In this document: positions 25,166 through 37,155 of the stretch, one piece after another | Numbering within the stretch: position 1 is the first letter of the stretch | How the letters are laid out: each line of letters starts with the position of its first letter | DNA from: Pseudomonas fluorescens | GTDB lineage: Bacteria; Pseudomonadota; Gammaproteobacteria; Pseudomonadales; Pseudomonadaceae | Direction of reading: 5' to 3' | Assembly: GCF_902497775.2 (NCBI RefSeq) | Contig: NZ_OZ024668.1 | Span: forward strand, 207,726 to 271,725 | DNA: 64,000 nt | The notes under the pieces: model-generated | The model's input: only the letters and a program-made list of their open reading frames with translations | Databases searched by the model: none | What the model was told of the DNA's origin: nothing | Translations under genes and position numbers: made by a program

Positions 25166-28102
25166 TCACTCAGCGTCCAGATGCAGCGGCGAGATCACCC
25201 GTCCATCGGCCTCAGCCTGGCCCAGACTGGCATCGACGAAATATACACGGTCATCCGCCAACTGGCCTTTGTCGACCAGGTAGTCCTTGATACTGCTGGC
25301 CCGCGCCTGGCCCAACTGGCGCAGCAGCAAGGCGCTTTCACCCCAGGACTTGAGCACGGCATCGCGCAATTGGGTCGTGCGCTGCTCGCGGTCCAGTTGC
25401 TCCCATTCCGCCGGTGGCTGCTTCTTCATGCGGGCACGGTAGATACCTTCGAGCATCGCTGGCTTGTCACCATCAGGAACCTTCAGGTCGGAGGCCTGGG
25501 CTGGCACCTTGTCACCGCGGCGCTGGAGGATTTTGTAGTAGGTGCTCTGATACTCACGCTCCAGGCGCTGCTGGGCAATCAACGGTCCGTCGCTGCTCTG
25601 GGCGCTGGTGCCTTCGATCTCCAGGCGCAGGGCAGGGCGTTCCTTGAGCGCCGTAGCCAGCTTGTCCAGGGCGCTTTGCGCATCAGCTCCCAGGTCACTG
25701 GAGCCGGCGGCAAAGGCCACGTTGCCCAGGTCCTGAGAGTCGCCGCCGGTGACCAACCCACCAATGAACTTGAAGGGCGCCTGGGCCGCACGCAGCACCA
25801 GGTTGCGCAGGGTCTGCCAGACAATCGGCATGACGCTGAACTGCGGGTCGTTGAGGTCGCCGGTCACCGGCAGCTCGATGGAAATCTTGCCGTCAGTGTC
25901 CTTGAGCAGGGCGACGGCCAGGCGAATCGGCAGGTCTACGGCATCCGGGCTGTCGACCTTCTCACCTAGCTGCAGTTGTTCGACCACCACTTTGTTCTCG
26001 GCCTTGAGCTTGCCCTGAGTGATCACGTAATGCAGATCGATGTTCAGCCGGCCCTTGCGGATGCGGAAACCGGCAAACTTGCCCGAGTACGGCGTCAGGG
26101 TAGTCAGCTCGACGCGTTTGAAACTGGTGGCGATGTCCAGGGCGGCCATCGGGTCGAAGGGGTTCAGCGAGCCTTTGATGGTCACCGGTGCGTAGCGATC
26201 GACCTTGCCTTTGATATCGACCTTGGCAGGTTTCGGCTGACGGTTGTCGATGGTGCCGATCTGGCCGTTGAGCTGCTGGATCGCGGTGGCAAAGTTCGGG
26301 GTCAGGCTGAAGTCGGCAAAGTTGGCCGAGCCGTCGTTGATGTCGATTTCACCGATACGGATCCCCAGTGGCTTCTCGGCCGGCGCCTTGGCTTTGGCCG
26401 GCGCTTTGGATTGCGCGGTGGCTGGTTGCGCAATCAGCAGGTCATCGACGTTGGTGGTACGGTCTTCGTTGATCATGAAGCGCGCGTAAGGCTGCTTCAG
26501 GGTCACCTTGCCGATGCTCAGGGCGTCGCCATGGCGGTACGACAAGCCGTCGAGGTTCAGCTGCTGCCATTTGACGAAGTCGCGGTCCTTGATGGTATCC
26601 AGGGTGTGCAACTGGTTGACCTGGGCCTTGCCGTCAATGCTGAAGGCCAGCGGCTCGGTGCTCTTGAGGTCGACGTTGAGGTCGCTGCCGAGCATGCCGC
26701 TGCGCAGCTCCAGGCGGATGTACGGGCTGATGTAGGCCTGGGCGACACGCAGGTCGATGTCCTGGGTGTTGACCTTGAGCTTGGCGCTAACCGGCGCCAG
26801 CTTCACTTCACCGGCGGCCTGCAGCTTGCCTTGCTTGCCCAGGCCGGTATCGAGCTTGAGGGTGAAGGGCGACTGGTTGAGGCTGTCGAAATTCTGCAGG
26901 TCGAGGTTCAGCGGGCCGACGTCCAGGGCTACGGGCTGTTTCTGCGAGCGGTCGGCCAGGTGCACCTGGTAATTGCGCAGTTGCACGTCCTTGAGCAGCA
27001 CCTGCCATGGCTTGCTCGGGGCGTCGGCTGCGGCTTGTTCCTTGGCATCCGGCTCGGCGGCGGCAGGTTCGGCTTTCTCTTTGGCGGTGGCTTTGGCCGG
27101 CTGGCTGGCGAACAGCTTTTGCCAGTCGAGCTGGCCGTCGGACTCTAGCGCCGCCCAGGTTTCGAGTTTTTCACTGCGAATCTTGCCGACGGTCACCAGC
27201 TGCTTGGCCAGGTCGATCGAGGTCTCGCTGACATCCAGGCGCGTCAGGCGTGCCAGCGGACGGCCATCGGGAGCCTTGATGGCAAAGGGCGCGATGCTCA
27301 CCGAGGTGTTGTCCAGCAGCAGCTCGGTTTCCTTGGACAGGTTCAGCTTGTAGTGGGTATCGAGGCTGACCACGCCGTCTTCCAGCACCAGCGGCACTGC
27401 GTCGCGGACATAGGGCCAGAAGGCCTTCATCTTGCCATCGGTGACTTTCAAGGTGCCTTCGGAGGCGAGCGGCACCACGCTGAAGGTACCGCTCCAGTCG
27501 ATGCGACCGCCACCGGGGCCTACTGCGACCAGGGTCATGTCGGCGCTGTCGTCGGGCAGGGTGCTGAGGTTCTTCAGTTCCAGATTCATCGAGTCGTAGA
27601 GGAACTCGATCGGCTCGCTCGGGCGCAGGTCCTGGAAGTGCAGGTAGCCTTCGCTGAGCTTGATGCTGCCGATGCGCAGCGGGAACGGGTCGCTGGCAGG
27701 CTCTTCAGGCTTGGGCTCGCTCGGTGGCAGCTTGAACAGCTGGGTCAGGTTGAGGCTGCCATCCTTGGCGAACAGCAGCTCGGTACGCGCCTTGTCCAGC
27801 TCGACCCCGGCCAGGTGCAGGGCACCGGTCCACAGACTGTCGAGCTGCAGGTTGGCGTACAGGCGTTCGAAGCCGACCTGCTCCTTGCCCGGCTCGCCGA
27901 TCTGCAGGCCCCAGAGGGTCAGTTCGAGGCTGAACGGGTTGAGCTCGATCCGCTGCAGGTGCGCCGGTACCGTGGCGTAATTGGCCAATTGCTGGTTGGC
28001 GATACGCAGGGCAACCCCTGGGAGAATCAGAAAGCCTAGCAGGCTGTACAAGGCCACTGCGGCCAGCATAGCGCCGAGGGCGCGTTTCAATCCTTTGGGC
28101 AT
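25166..28102 (-). CDS. Large DUF748 envelope protein
   Basis: A 978-residue protein with one N-terminal transmembrane anchor (ALGAMLAAVALYSLLGFLILPG, about 7-28). The rest is a very long periplasmic part rich in repeated beta segments, with Ala/Lys/Pro-rich breaks near 345-375 and 555-570. It fits the DUF748 family, which is AsmA-like and distantly related to proteins thought to move or bind lipids between membranes. The C-terminal 200 residues have an OmpA-like look (VAFAAGSSDLGADAQSALDKLATAL). The start at 28102 is chosen over 28147 because the product begins MPKGLKRALG; neither has a strong ribosome site. Function is inferred from family only. Confidence 0.85.
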   Translation of the reverse strand: MPKGLKRALGAMLAAVALYSLLGFLILPGVALRIANQQLANYATVPAHLQRIELNPFSLELTLWGLQIGEPGKEQVGFERLYANLQLDSLWTGALHLAGVELDKARTELLFAKDGSLNLTQLFKLPPSEPKPEEPASDPFPLRIGSIKLSEGYLHFQDLRPSEPIEFLYDSMNLELKNLSTLPDDSADMTLVAVGPGGGRIDWSGTFSVVPLASEGTLKVTDGKMKAFWPYVRDAVPLVLEDGVVSLDTHYKLNLSKETELLLDNTSVSIAPFAIKAPDGRPLARLTRLDVSETSIDLAKQLVTVGKIRSEKLETWAALESDGQLDWQKLFASQPAKATAKEKAEPAAAEPDAKEQAAADAPSKPWQVLLKDVQLRNYQVHLADRSQKQPVALDVGPLNLDLQNFDSLNQSPFTLKLDTGLGKQGKLQAAGEVKLAPVSAKLKVNTQDIDLRVAQAYISPYIRLELRSGMLGSDLNVDLKSTEPLAFSIDGKAQVNQLHTLDTIKDRDFVKWQQLNLDGLSYRHGDALSIGKVTLKQPYARFMINEDRTTNVDDLLIAQPATAQSKAPAKAKAPAEKPLGIRIGEIDINDGSANFADFSLTPNFATAIQQLNGQIGTIDNRQPKPAKVDIKGKVDRYAPVTIKGSLNPFDPMAALDIATSFKRVELTTLTPYSGKFAGFRIRKGRLNIDLHYVITQGKLKAENKVVVEQLQLGEKVDSPDAVDLPIRLAVALLKDTDGKISIELPVTGDLNDPQFSVMPIVWQTLRNLVLRAAQAPFKFIGGLVTGGDSQDLGNVAFAAGSSDLGADAQSALDKLATALKERPALRLEIEGTSAQSSDGPLIAQQRLEREYQSTYYKILQRRGDKVPAQASDLKVPDGDKPAMLEGIYRARMKKQPPAEWEQLDREQRTTQLRDAVLKSWGESALLLRQLGQARASSIKDYLVDKGQLADDRVYFVDASLGQAEADGRVISPLHLDAE

Positions 28103-28193
28103 GTGTGGCGTCGTCTGTCTCGAACGGGAGTGGTTGGAGTATGGCACGTAAAAACGGTTCCGAAGATACCCCCAAAATTAACGGAAATTTGTT

Positions 28194-29210
28194 TCACAGC
28201 TGAAGAATCAAGGTCTTCAGCGGGGGCTGACCATCCTGCGACGGAAAGTCGCCGGCGGGTTTGAGTACCTGCCAGTCGCGTACCGGCCGCCCGGCTTTGT
28301 CAGCACAGCGCAACACCTGCTCGCGCCAGTCGTCGACATTGACCTTGGCCAGGTTGTTACAGCAGATCAGCACGCCATCGTCGGCGGTGCTCAACAGGGC
28401 CGGCTTGAGCAGGCTCTGGTAGTCGCGCAGCAGGTCGACGGTGCCGAAGGCGCTCTTGGCCCAGGCTGGCGGGTCGAGGAACACCAGGTCGAACTGGCGC
28501 TGCTCCAGGCGCGGATACGCCGGCAGCTTGTGCCCGCGACGCTGGCTGACCGGCAGGCCGGCGAACTGACGGATCGCCGGGAAGTAATCGGACTGGATAA
28601 AGCTCATTGGCAGCAGTTGCGGGTTCAGCGCGCCGTTCTCTTTGCCGACGGCCAGGTTACCTTCGGCAAAGTCCAGGTTGCACACCTCACGGGCACCACC
28701 TGCCGCGGCACTGAGGCCAACGCCGCAGGTATAGGCGAACAGGTTGAGCACGCTTTTGCCCGCACTGTGCTGCTTGACCCAGCCACGGGCATTGCGCAGG
28801 TCGAGGAACAGCAGTGGATCCTGCCCGGCATGGCGGCCACGCACCCGGTAGTTCAGGCCCCATTCGTGACCGACAAGGTCGGCCAGCGCGGCCTCACTGG
28901 CCTGGTGCAGCGGATCGCGCCGATCGATGCGACTGTTGCCCTGGGAGCGGTCGTTATAGACCAGCAGCAACTCAAGGCCCAGATGCGCCTGTACTGCCGC
29001 GTGCAGTTCGAGCAAGGCGCTGGTTTCGAGGCTGTGGTGGAAACTCTGCACCAGCAGTTGCGGGCCGTAGCGGTCGATGGTCAGGCCGCTGGCGCCCTCC
29101 TGGCTGCCATGGAACAGGCGATAGCAATCGGTGCCTTGGGCATGCAGTTCGGCGAGAAGGCCCTGGCGGGCGTCGAGGGCGGCGCGCAGCGCCTGATTCA
29201 AGAGGGACAT
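28194..29210 (-). CDS. Class I SAM-dependent methyltransferase (RlmI/COG1092-like)
   Basis: A 338-residue protein with the Rossmann SAM-binding motif LNLFAYTCGVGLSAAAGGA (about 154-172), the acidic CNLDFAEGN and the catalytic-type motif FLDPPAWAKS. It most resembles the methyltransferase part of 23S rRNA m5C methyltransferases such as RlmI. It lacks the N-terminal PUA domain of true RlmI, so RNA methylation is likely but the substrate is uncertain. It is followed by DUF748 and preceded by a thiolase, both on the same strand, with 79-91 base gaps. Confidence 0.85.
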   Translation of the reverse strand: MSLLNQALRAALDARQGLLAELHAQGTDCYRLFHGSQEGASGLTIDRYGPQLLVQSFHHSLETSALLELHAAVQAHLGLELLLVYNDRSQGNSRIDRRDPLHQASEAALADLVGHEWGLNYRVRGRHAGQDPLLFLDLRNARGWVKQHSAGKSVLNLFAYTCGVGLSAAAGGAREVCNLDFAEGNLAVGKENGALNPQLLPMSFIQSDYFPAIRQFAGLPVSQRRGHKLPAYPRLEQRQFDLVFLDPPAWAKSAFGTVDLLRDYQSLLKPALLSTADDGVLICCNNLAKVNVDDWREQVLRCADKAGRPVRDWQVLKPAGDFPSQDGQPPLKTLILQL

Positions 29211-29289
29211 GCACGTGGCCTTGGTTTGCGGACGTGCAGTTTATCAGTTCAAGCCAGGGGAGGGGCCGTTGCAGCCCCTCCCGCGGTGA

Positions 29290-30468
29290 TCAGCGCTCGA
29301 TCGCCAGGGCCACGCCCTGACCGCCGCCGATGCACAGAGTCGCCAGGCCCTTGCTGACATCGCGCTTGATCATTTCGTGCAGCAAGGTCACCAGAACCCG
29401 GCAACCCGAGGCGCCGATCGGGTGGCCCAGGGCGATGGCGCCGCCGTTGACGTTGACCTTGCTGGCGTCCCAGCCCAGCTCCTTGCCCACCGACAGGGCC
29501 TGGGCGGCGAAGGCTTCGTTGGCTTCGATCAGGTCCAGGTCGCTCAGCTGCCAGCCGGCTTTGTCCAGGCAGCGGCGGGTGGCGCTGACCGGGCCGATGC
29601 CCATGATTGCCGGATCAACCCCGGCGTTGGCGTAAGCCTTGATACGCGCGAGGATCGGCAGGCCCAGTTGCTGCGCCTTGGCCGCGCTCATCAGCAGGAC
29701 CGCTGCCGCACCGTCGTTGAGCGACGAGGCGTTACCGGCTGTTACCGTGCCGTCTTTCTTGAACGCTGGCTTGAGCTTGCCCAGCGACTCGGCGGTGGTG
29801 CCTGCGCGTGGTTGCTCGTCGGTCGCGAAAGCAACTGGCTCACCTTTGCGCTGCGGAATCAGGATCGGGGTGATTTCGTCGACGAAGCGCCGAGCTTCGA
29901 TGGCCGCTGTAGCTTTTTGCTGCGAAGCGGCGGCGAAGGCGTCCTGCTCTTCACGGCTGATGCCGTACTTTTCCACCAGGTTCTCGGCGGTGATGCCCAT
30001 GTGATAGTCGTTGAACGCATCCCACAGGCCATCGCTGATCATGCTGTCGATCAAAGTGCTGTGGCCCATGCGCAGGCCGGTACGGGCCCCCGGCATGACA
30101 TAGTTGGCCAGGCTCATGTTCTCCTGGCCGCCGGCGATGATCACCTCGGCATCGCCGCAGCGAATCGCCTGGGTTGCCAGGTGCAGGGCCTTGAGGCCCG
30201 AGCCGCAGACTTTGTTCAGGGTCATGGCCGGTACCGCATGTGGCAGGCCGGCCTTGATCGCGGCCTGGCGCGCCGGGTTCTGCCCGGCACCGGCGGTCAG
30301 CACCTGGCCGAGGATGACTTCGTCGACCAGTTCGGCATCGATGCCGGTCTGGGTCAGCAGCTGGCGGATCACCGCAGCGCCGAGGTCGACGGCGGGAATG
30401 TTGGCCAGCGCCCCCTGGTAGCTCCCGACAGCGGTACGGGTGGCGGCAACGATTACGACATCTTGCAT
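29290..30468 (-). CDS. Acetyl-CoA C-acetyltransferase (thiolase)
   Basis: Biosynthetic/degradative thiolase condensing two acetyl-CoA to acetoacetyl-CoA or running in reverse. The 392-residue protein has Cys88 in [10 protein letters not shown] as the acyl acceptor, His in GHPIGASG and the C-terminal Cys in CIGGGQG that acts as the base. The ATG at 30468 gives the family start [15 protein letters not shown]; an ATG five codons upstream is ignored. It stands without ketogenic partners here, so its pathway (amino-acid or fatty-acid breakdown, or acetoacetate use) is not fixed by context. Confidence 0.95.
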   Translation of the reverse strand: MQDVVIVAATRTAVGSYQGALANIPAVDLGAAVIRQLLTQTGIDAELVDEVILGQVLTAGAGQNPARQAAIKAGLPHAVPAMTLNKVCGSGLKALHLATQAIRCGDAEVIIAGGQENMSLANYVMPGARTGLRMGHSTLIDSMISDGLWDAFNDYHMGITAENLVEKYGISREEQDAFAAASQQKATAAIEARRFVDEITPILIPQRKGEPVAFATDEQPRAGTTAESLGKLKPAFKKDGTVTAGNASSLNDGAAAVLLMSAAKAQQLGLPILARIKAYANAGVDPAIMGIGPVSATRRCLDKAGWQLSDLDLIEANEAFAAQALSVGKELGWDASKVNVNGGAIALGHPIGASGCRVLVTLLHEMIKRDVSKGLATLCIGGGQGVALAIER

Positions 30469-30580
30469 GGCGCGGGTCCTCACTCTTATTGGATTTGGCG
30501 TCAGAACGGTTCAGGCCCGGGGGCCTGGATAGACCCGCATGGTGGCATAGATGCCCGGGCGAGGGCTATTGGCGCGCGGC

Positions 30581-31450
30581 TCAGGCGATACCCATGCGCC
30601 GCCGTGCCCGATGGGCCGAGCCATCGCGCATGGCCCAGCGCAACACCGGCGCGGTGCTGTTGATGCCCAGGCGGATCAACCGGCGTTGCAGCGGGTTCTG
30701 GCTCAGCTCGAGCAGGGTGCTGGCCCATTCGGGCAGCAGGTCGATCCCGGCCCGCAGCATCAGGGCACCGACTGGTTGGGCCAGACGGCTGGGCGCCGGC
30801 GCGTCGAGCAGCACCTGCACCACTTCATGGCTGCGCGCGTCGCACAGCAGTTGCGGGCGCATGGCGTGCAGGTAGTCATCAATCTGCTGACGCGAGCGCG
30901 GTACGTTGCGTGCGCCCAGGCGCTCGGCGATCAGGGCGATCTCGGCGTAGTAGGCATCCTGATCGGCAATTGCCATATGCGGGTTGCGATAGCGCATGTG
31001 TGCTGCCAGGAAGCTACTGACCTCGGCCACATGCACCCAGGTCAGCAGGTCTGGATCGCTGGCGGCATACGGTCGGCCATCGGCGGCGCTACCGACCACC
31101 TGCAGGTGAATGGTGCGCACTTTCTCGATCAGCCAGTTGGCATCCCGGGTCGAACCGAAGGTGGTGCCGGAGATGAACTGGCTGGTGCGGCGCAGGCGGC
31201 CGAGCAGGTCCTGGCGAAAGTTGGAATGATCCCATACGCCGGCCAGGGCCAGCGGATGCAGCAATTGCAGGAGCAGGGCGCTGATGCCGCCGATCAGCAT
31301 GCTCGGAAAGTCACCGTGCACGCGCCAGCTGATACTGCCCGGGCCGAACAGCCCGGGGTCGCCCTTGGGGTTTTCCAGGTCAAGTTGCCCCAGGGACAAG
31401 CCGGTCAGGCTCATCACCTGGGTTTCGATACGGCGGCGAATCGCTTCCAT
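30581..31450 (-). CDS. MpaB/DUF2236-family oxygenase-like protein
   Basis: A 289-residue, mostly helical protein of the DUF2236 family, related to the fungal oxygenase MpaB and the rubber oxygenase Lcp, which use haem b. Recognisable are PGSISWRVHGDFPSMLIGGISALLLQLLHPLALAGV near residue 37, with the HP that includes a likely haem-ligand His. DLLTWVHVAEVSSFLAAH and an R-rich C-terminus follow. No partner gene suggests the substrate. It lies between the thiolase (112 bases) and acetyl-CoA synthetase (39 bases) on the same strand. Family assignment is fairly sure; reaction unknown. Confidence 0.8.
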   Translation of the reverse strand: MEAIRRRIETQVMSLTGLSLGQLDLENPKGDPGLFGPGSISWRVHGDFPSMLIGGISALLLQLLHPLALAGVWDHSNFRQDLLGRLRRTSQFISGTTFGSTRDANWLIEKVRTIHLQVVGSAADGRPYAASDPDLLTWVHVAEVSSFLAAHMRYRNPHMAIADQDAYYAEIALIAERLGARNVPRSRQQIDDYLHAMRPQLLCDARSHEVVQVLLDAPAPSRLAQPVGALMLRAGIDLLPEWASTLLELSQNPLQRRLIRLGINSTAPVLRWAMRDGSAHRARRRMGIA

Positions 31451-31489
31451 GGTTACCTTGTCTGCAAGGCAGCCAATCAGCGCTGCCGC

Positions 31490-33424
<1,935 letters not shown>

Positions 33425-33472
33425 GGCGGGGTCCTGTTCTGACGGATTGTTTTTGTCAGGACAGTGTAGCCG

Positions 33473-33506
33473 CTACCCCTGGCCGTGTTCGTTCGGCCAG
33501 GGGCAG
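33473..33506. other. Palindrome between acsA and pgi
   Basis: CCCCTGGCCG-TGTTCGTT-CGGCCAGGGG is a perfect 10-base stem just after the pgi stop. It has no T-run on either strand. It may protect the pgi mRNA end or help termination. Confidence 0.4.
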
Positions 33507-33515
33507 CGCGGGCGA

Positions 33516-35180
33516 TCAACCGCGGTGACGGCTGCGGAAGAAATTGATCAGGCCCTGGGTCGAGGCGTCTTCGGCAGGCTCTTCGATACCGCCGGTCAGG
33601 CGCTGGTACACGCCCTTGCCGAGTTCCTTACCCAGTTCCACGCCCCATTGGTCGAAGGCGTTGATGCCCCAGATGACGCTCTGCACGAACACCTTGTGCT
33701 CGTACATAGCCACCAGCGCGCCAAGACGCCGCGGGCTGATGCGCTCGACCACCAGGGTGTTGCTCGGACGGTTGCCCGGAATCACCTTGTGCGGGGCCAG
33801 CTTCTGGATATCGGCTTCGGCCATGCCTTTGTCACGCAGTTCGGCTTCGGCTTCGCTGCGGGTCTTGCCCAGCATCAGCGCCTGGCTCTGCGACAGGCAG
33901 TTGGCGTACAGCCACTGGTGGTGGTCGGCGACCGGGTTGAAGCTGACTACCGGGACGATGAAATCGGCCGGAATCAACTGGGTGCCCTGGTGCAGCAACT
34001 GGTGGTAGGCATGCTGGCCGTTGCAACCCACGCCGCCCCAGATAACCGGGCCGGTGTCGTGGTTGACCGGCGTGCCGTCCTGGCGGACGCTCTTGCCGTT
34101 GGATTCCATGTCCAGCTGTTGCAGGTGCTTGGTGATGTTACGCAAGTAGTGATCGTACGGCAGGATGGCATGGCTTTGCGCGCCCCAAAAGTTGCCGTAC
34201 CACACACCGAGCAAGGCCAGCAGTACCGGCATGTTCTGTTCGAACGGTGCGTTCTGGAAGTGCTGGTCCATGGTGTAGGCACCGGACAGCAGTTCCTTGA
34301 AGTTGGCGGTACCGATGGCCAGGGCAATCGGCAGACCGATGGCCGACCACAGCGAGTAACGCCCACCGACCCAGTCCCACATCGGGAAGATATTTTCTTC
34401 ACGAATGCCGAAGGCCACGGCGGCAGCCTTGTTGCTGGATACGGCGATGAAGTGCTTGTACAGCTCGGCTTCCGAACCACCCTGGGCCAGATACCAGGCG
34501 CGGGCAGCCTGGGCGTTCTTCAGGGTTTCAAGGGTGTTGAACGACTTGGACGAGACGATGAACAGTGTGGTTTCGGCGCGCAGTTTGGCCGACAGCTCGT
34601 GGAACTCGCTGCCGTCGATGTTCGCCAGGTAATGGCAGCGCACGCCACGCTGGGCGTAAGGCAGCAGGGCTTCGGAAACCAGCTCCGGGCCCAGGAACGA
34701 GCCGCCGATGCCGATGTTGACCACGTCGGTGATCGGCTTTTCGCTGTAGCCGCGCCACAGGCCGTCATGGATGCGGCCCACCAGTTCGGTCACCTGGTTG
34801 AGGACCTTGTGCACCTCAGGCATCACGTTGACGCCGTTGACGCTCAGTTTGTCGCCCACCGGACGGCGCAGGGCGGTATGCAGGGCCGGGCGGCCTTCGG
34901 AGGCATTGAGAATTTCGCCGGCGAACAGACCCTTGATTGCCTCTTGCAGGCCGACTTCGTTGGCCAGGCCCACCAGCAGGTCGCGGGTCTGGGCGTTGAT
35001 CAGGTTTTTCGAGTAGTCGAGGAACAGTCCGCAGGTGCTCAGGGAGAATTCTTCGAAGCGTTTTGGCTCGGCAGTGAATGCATCGCGCATGCTGAAGTCC
35101 TGCATGGCTTCGCGGTGTTGCTGGAGCGCCTGCCAAGCGGGCAGGGCGGTAACATCATGAGGGGTGCGGTAATACGCCAT
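33516..35180 (-). CDS. pgi: Glucose-6-phosphate isomerase
   Basis: Interconverts glucose-6-phosphate and fructose-6-phosphate. The 554-residue protein shows both PGI signatures: the [11 protein letters not shown] block near residue 207, and [12 protein letters not shown] near the end. It also has the catalytic Glu/His region MESNGKSV and [32 protein letters not shown]. In Pseudomonas the enzyme serves gluconeogenesis and the EDEMP cycle because phosphofructokinase is absent. The ATG at 35180 ([16 protein letters not shown]) is used; a start 39 bases upstream lacks support. Confidence 0.96.
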   Translation of the reverse strand: MAYYRTPHDVTALPAWQALQQHREAMQDFSMRDAFTAEPKRFEEFSLSTCGLFLDYSKNLINAQTRDLLVGLANEVGLQEAIKGLFAGEILNASEGRPALHTALRRPVGDKLSVNGVNVMPEVHKVLNQVTELVGRIHDGLWRGYSEKPITDVVNIGIGGSFLGPELVSEALLPYAQRGVRCHYLANIDGSEFHELSAKLRAETTLFIVSSKSFNTLETLKNAQAARAWYLAQGGSEAELYKHFIAVSSNKAAAVAFGIREENIFPMWDWVGGRYSLWSAIGLPIALAIGTANFKELLSGAYTMDQHFQNAPFEQNMPVLLALLGVWYGNFWGAQSHAILPYDHYLRNITKHLQQLDMESNGKSVRQDGTPVNHDTGPVIWGGVGCNGQHAYHQLLHQGTQLIPADFIVPVVSFNPVADHHQWLYANCLSQSQALMLGKTRSEAEAELRDKGMAEADIQKLAPHKVIPGNRPSNTLVVERISPRRLGALVAMYEHKVFVQSVIWGINAFDQWGVELGKELGKGVYQRLTGGIEEPAEDASTQGLINFFRSRHRG

Positions 35181-35230
35181 CGCTGCAGGTTTCCTTATTG
35201 CGTGAACTGCCTTGGACACTGGAAACAGCG

Positions 35231-35281
35231 CCCTGTTTGCAGGCTGATGCCAATTATAGGCATGCAGCCTGCTTTACAGGG
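35231..35281. promoter_or_regulatory. Large imperfect palindrome between panC and pgi
   Basis: Nested arms CCCTGT/ACAGGG and GCAGGCT..ATGCC/GGCAT..AGCCTGC close on a short AT-rich loop (aattata). It lies about 50-100 bases upstream of pgi and could be an operator or an RNA hairpin in the pgi leader. On the minus strand the loop reads TATAAT, but no good -35 is spaced from it. Confidence 0.4.
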
Positions 35282-35307
35282 AGTGGTCAGGTTAGCAGGC
35301 GACCTGG

Positions 35308-36165
35308 TTACTTGTCGTCAAGGTTCAGGTGCAGGTTGTCGATCAGGCGGGTAGCGCCGAGGAAGGCGGCTACCAGGATCACCAGATCACGGTCTTCGGG
35401 CACTGCCGGGCGCAGGCTCAGGGCCTGGCGGACTTCCAGATAGTCCGGGCGAAAGCCGGCTGCGCTCAGTTGTTGCTGGCCGTTGGCGATCAACGCCGGA
35501 TAGTCGCGTTCGCCCTGCTCGATGGCGGCAGCCATCTGGCTCAGCAGCCGGTACAACGCCGGTGCCGTGGCGCGCTGTTCGTCGTTCAGGTAACCGTTGC
35601 GCGAGGACAGCGCCAGGCCGTCCTCGGCGCGCACGGTCGGCTCGCCGATGATCTGGATCGGCATGTTCAGGTCACGCACCAGCGCGCGGATCACCGCCAG
35701 TTGCTGGAAGTCCTTCTGGCCAAACACCGCCAGGTCTGGCTGGACCATGTTGAACAGTTTGCTGACCACCGTCGCCACGCCTTCGAAATGGCCCGGGCGG
35801 CTGGCACCGCAAAGCCCGTCGGACAACTGCGGGACGCTGACGCGGGTCTGTCCGGCCATGCCGTCGGGGTACATCTCTTCGACGGTCGGGGCGAACAGCA
35901 GGTGGCAGCCAGCCTGGAGCAGTTTCTCCTGGTCGGCGGCGAGGGTCCGCGGGTACTTGTCGAGGTCTTCGCTGGGGCCGAACTGCAGCGGGTTGACGAA
36001 GATGCTGGCAACGACGAAATCGACCCGTTGTGCGGCCTTGGTCACCAGTGCGGCATGGCCGCTGTGCAGGTTGCCCATGGTCGGTACGAAGCCGATGCGT
36101 TTGCCCTCACTGCGCGCCCGCGCCACGGCAGCGCGCAGTTCGCGGACGGTCTTGACTGTATTCAT
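35308..36165 (-). CDS. panC: Pantothenate synthetase
   Basis: Joins pantoate and beta-alanine with ATP to make pantothenate. The 285-residue protein has the HxGH-type nucleotide motif in [10 protein letters not shown] (His34, His37), the [18 protein letters not shown] block, FGQKDFQQL and the KMSKS-like SSRNGYL. Its ATG overlaps the panB stop by four bases, so panB-panC are translationally coupled. panD, which makes beta-alanine and lies next to panC in P. aeruginosa, is not here. Confidence 0.97.
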   Translation of the reverse strand: MNTVKTVRELRAAVARARSEGKRIGFVPTMGNLHSGHAALVTKAAQRVDFVVASIFVNPLQFGPSEDLDKYPRTLAADQEKLLQAGCHLLFAPTVEEMYPDGMAGQTRVSVPQLSDGLCGASRPGHFEGVATVVSKLFNMVQPDLAVFGQKDFQQLAVIRALVRDLNMPIQIIGEPTVRAEDGLALSSRNGYLNDEQRATAPALYRLLSQMAAAIEQGERDYPALIANGQQQLSAAGFRPDYLEVRQALSLRPAVPEDRDLVILVAAFLGATRLIDNLHLNLDDK

Positions 36166-36962
36166 GCACTGAACCCGTGTTCGCTGCCGGGGAAGCTGAC
36201 TTCCTTGACGGCGGTTACGTATGCCTTGAGCGCACCTTGAATGTCGCTCTGGCCCGCCATGAAGTTCTTCACGAACTTTGGTACCCGGCCGGTCAGCGAC
36301 AGGCCGAGCATGTCATGCAGTACCAGCACCTGGCCGTCGGTGGCGCTACCGGCGCCGATACCGATGACCGGAATGCTCACCGCCTGGGTGATTTCGGCGG
36401 CAAGTTCGGTCGGCACGCATTCAAGCAGCAGCATGGCCGCACCGGCCTGTTCCAGGGCGATGGCGTCGGCGCGCATCTGCCGGGCCTGGCTTTCCTGGCG
36501 GCCCTGGACCTTGTAGCCACCGAGGATGTTCACGGTCTGCGGAGTCAGGCCCATGTGCGCACACACCGGTACGCCACGCTCAGCCAGCAGGCGGATGGTG
36601 TCGGCCAGCCAGGCGGCGCCTTCGACCTTGACCATGTGCGCGCCAGCCTGCATCAGTGCGCCGCTGTTGGCGAACGCCTGCTCGGTGGTAGCGCAGGCCA
36701 TGAACGGCAGGTCGGCGAGAATCAGCGCACCTTCGTTGCCGCGTTTGACGCAGGCGGTGTGGTAGGCCATCTCGGCATTGGTTACCGGCAAGGTGCTGTC
36801 ATGGCCCTGCAGGACCATGCCCAGGGAGTCACCCACCAGCAATACTTCCACGCCGGCACGGCTGGCGGCCTGGGCAAAGGTCGCGTCGTAGCAGGTCAGC
36901 ATGGTTATTTTCTCACCCTTGGCCTTGAGGCTCTGCAGGGTGGTCAGGGTTACTTCTGGCAT
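36162..36962 (-). CDS. panB: Ketopantoate hydroxymethyltransferase
   Basis: First committed step of pantothenate synthesis: adds a hydroxymethyl group to ketoisovalerate, an intermediate supplied by the IlvIHC pathway encoded later in this window. The 266-residue TIM barrel shows [49 protein letters not shown] and [23 protein letters not shown] precedes the ATG. The gene leads the panB-panC pair. Confidence 0.97.
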   Translation of the reverse strand: MPEVTLTTLQSLKAKGEKITMLTCYDATFAQAASRAGVEVLLVGDSLGMVLQGHDSTLPVTNAEMAYHTACVKRGNEGALILADLPFMACATTEQAFANSGALMQAGAHMVKVEGAAWLADTIRLLAERGVPVCAHMGLTPQTVNILGGYKVQGRQESQARQMRADAIALEQAGAAMLLLECVPTELAAEITQAVSIPVIGIGAGSATDGQVLVLHDMLGLSLTGRVPKFVKNFMAGQSDIQGALKAYVTAVKEVSFPGSEHGFSA

Positions 36963-37155
36963 GAAAAGGAATCCTCGTTCAGGCGCTGTGAAAAACGACT
37001 GCGTACAACGCGTGTATTCATCTTCTGGAACAGCACATCATCGATCGTGGTGTTTGAATTGCGACCTGTTCCAGGCCTATATACGCCTTTTTGCGGCGCT
37101 CGGGGCGCCACGGGACGCCTATAGTCGTGAGCGAGGGGGCTGAAGTCAATTACCC

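Noticed and set aside
25976..27148. Plus-strand frame of 390 codons opposite the DUF748 gene
   Set aside because: The minus-strand product has a membrane anchor, family matches and proper composition. The plus frame has none.
29258..29284. GC-rich palindrome between the methyltransferase and thiolase genes as a terminator
   Set aside because: The stem is good but neither strand has a T-run, so it is left unannotated.
36963..37150. GG-N10-GC match upstream of panB as a sigma-54 promoter
   Set aside because: The -24 and -12 surroundings (TGGCGC, AGCGC) are poor and GC-rich, so chance matches are expected.
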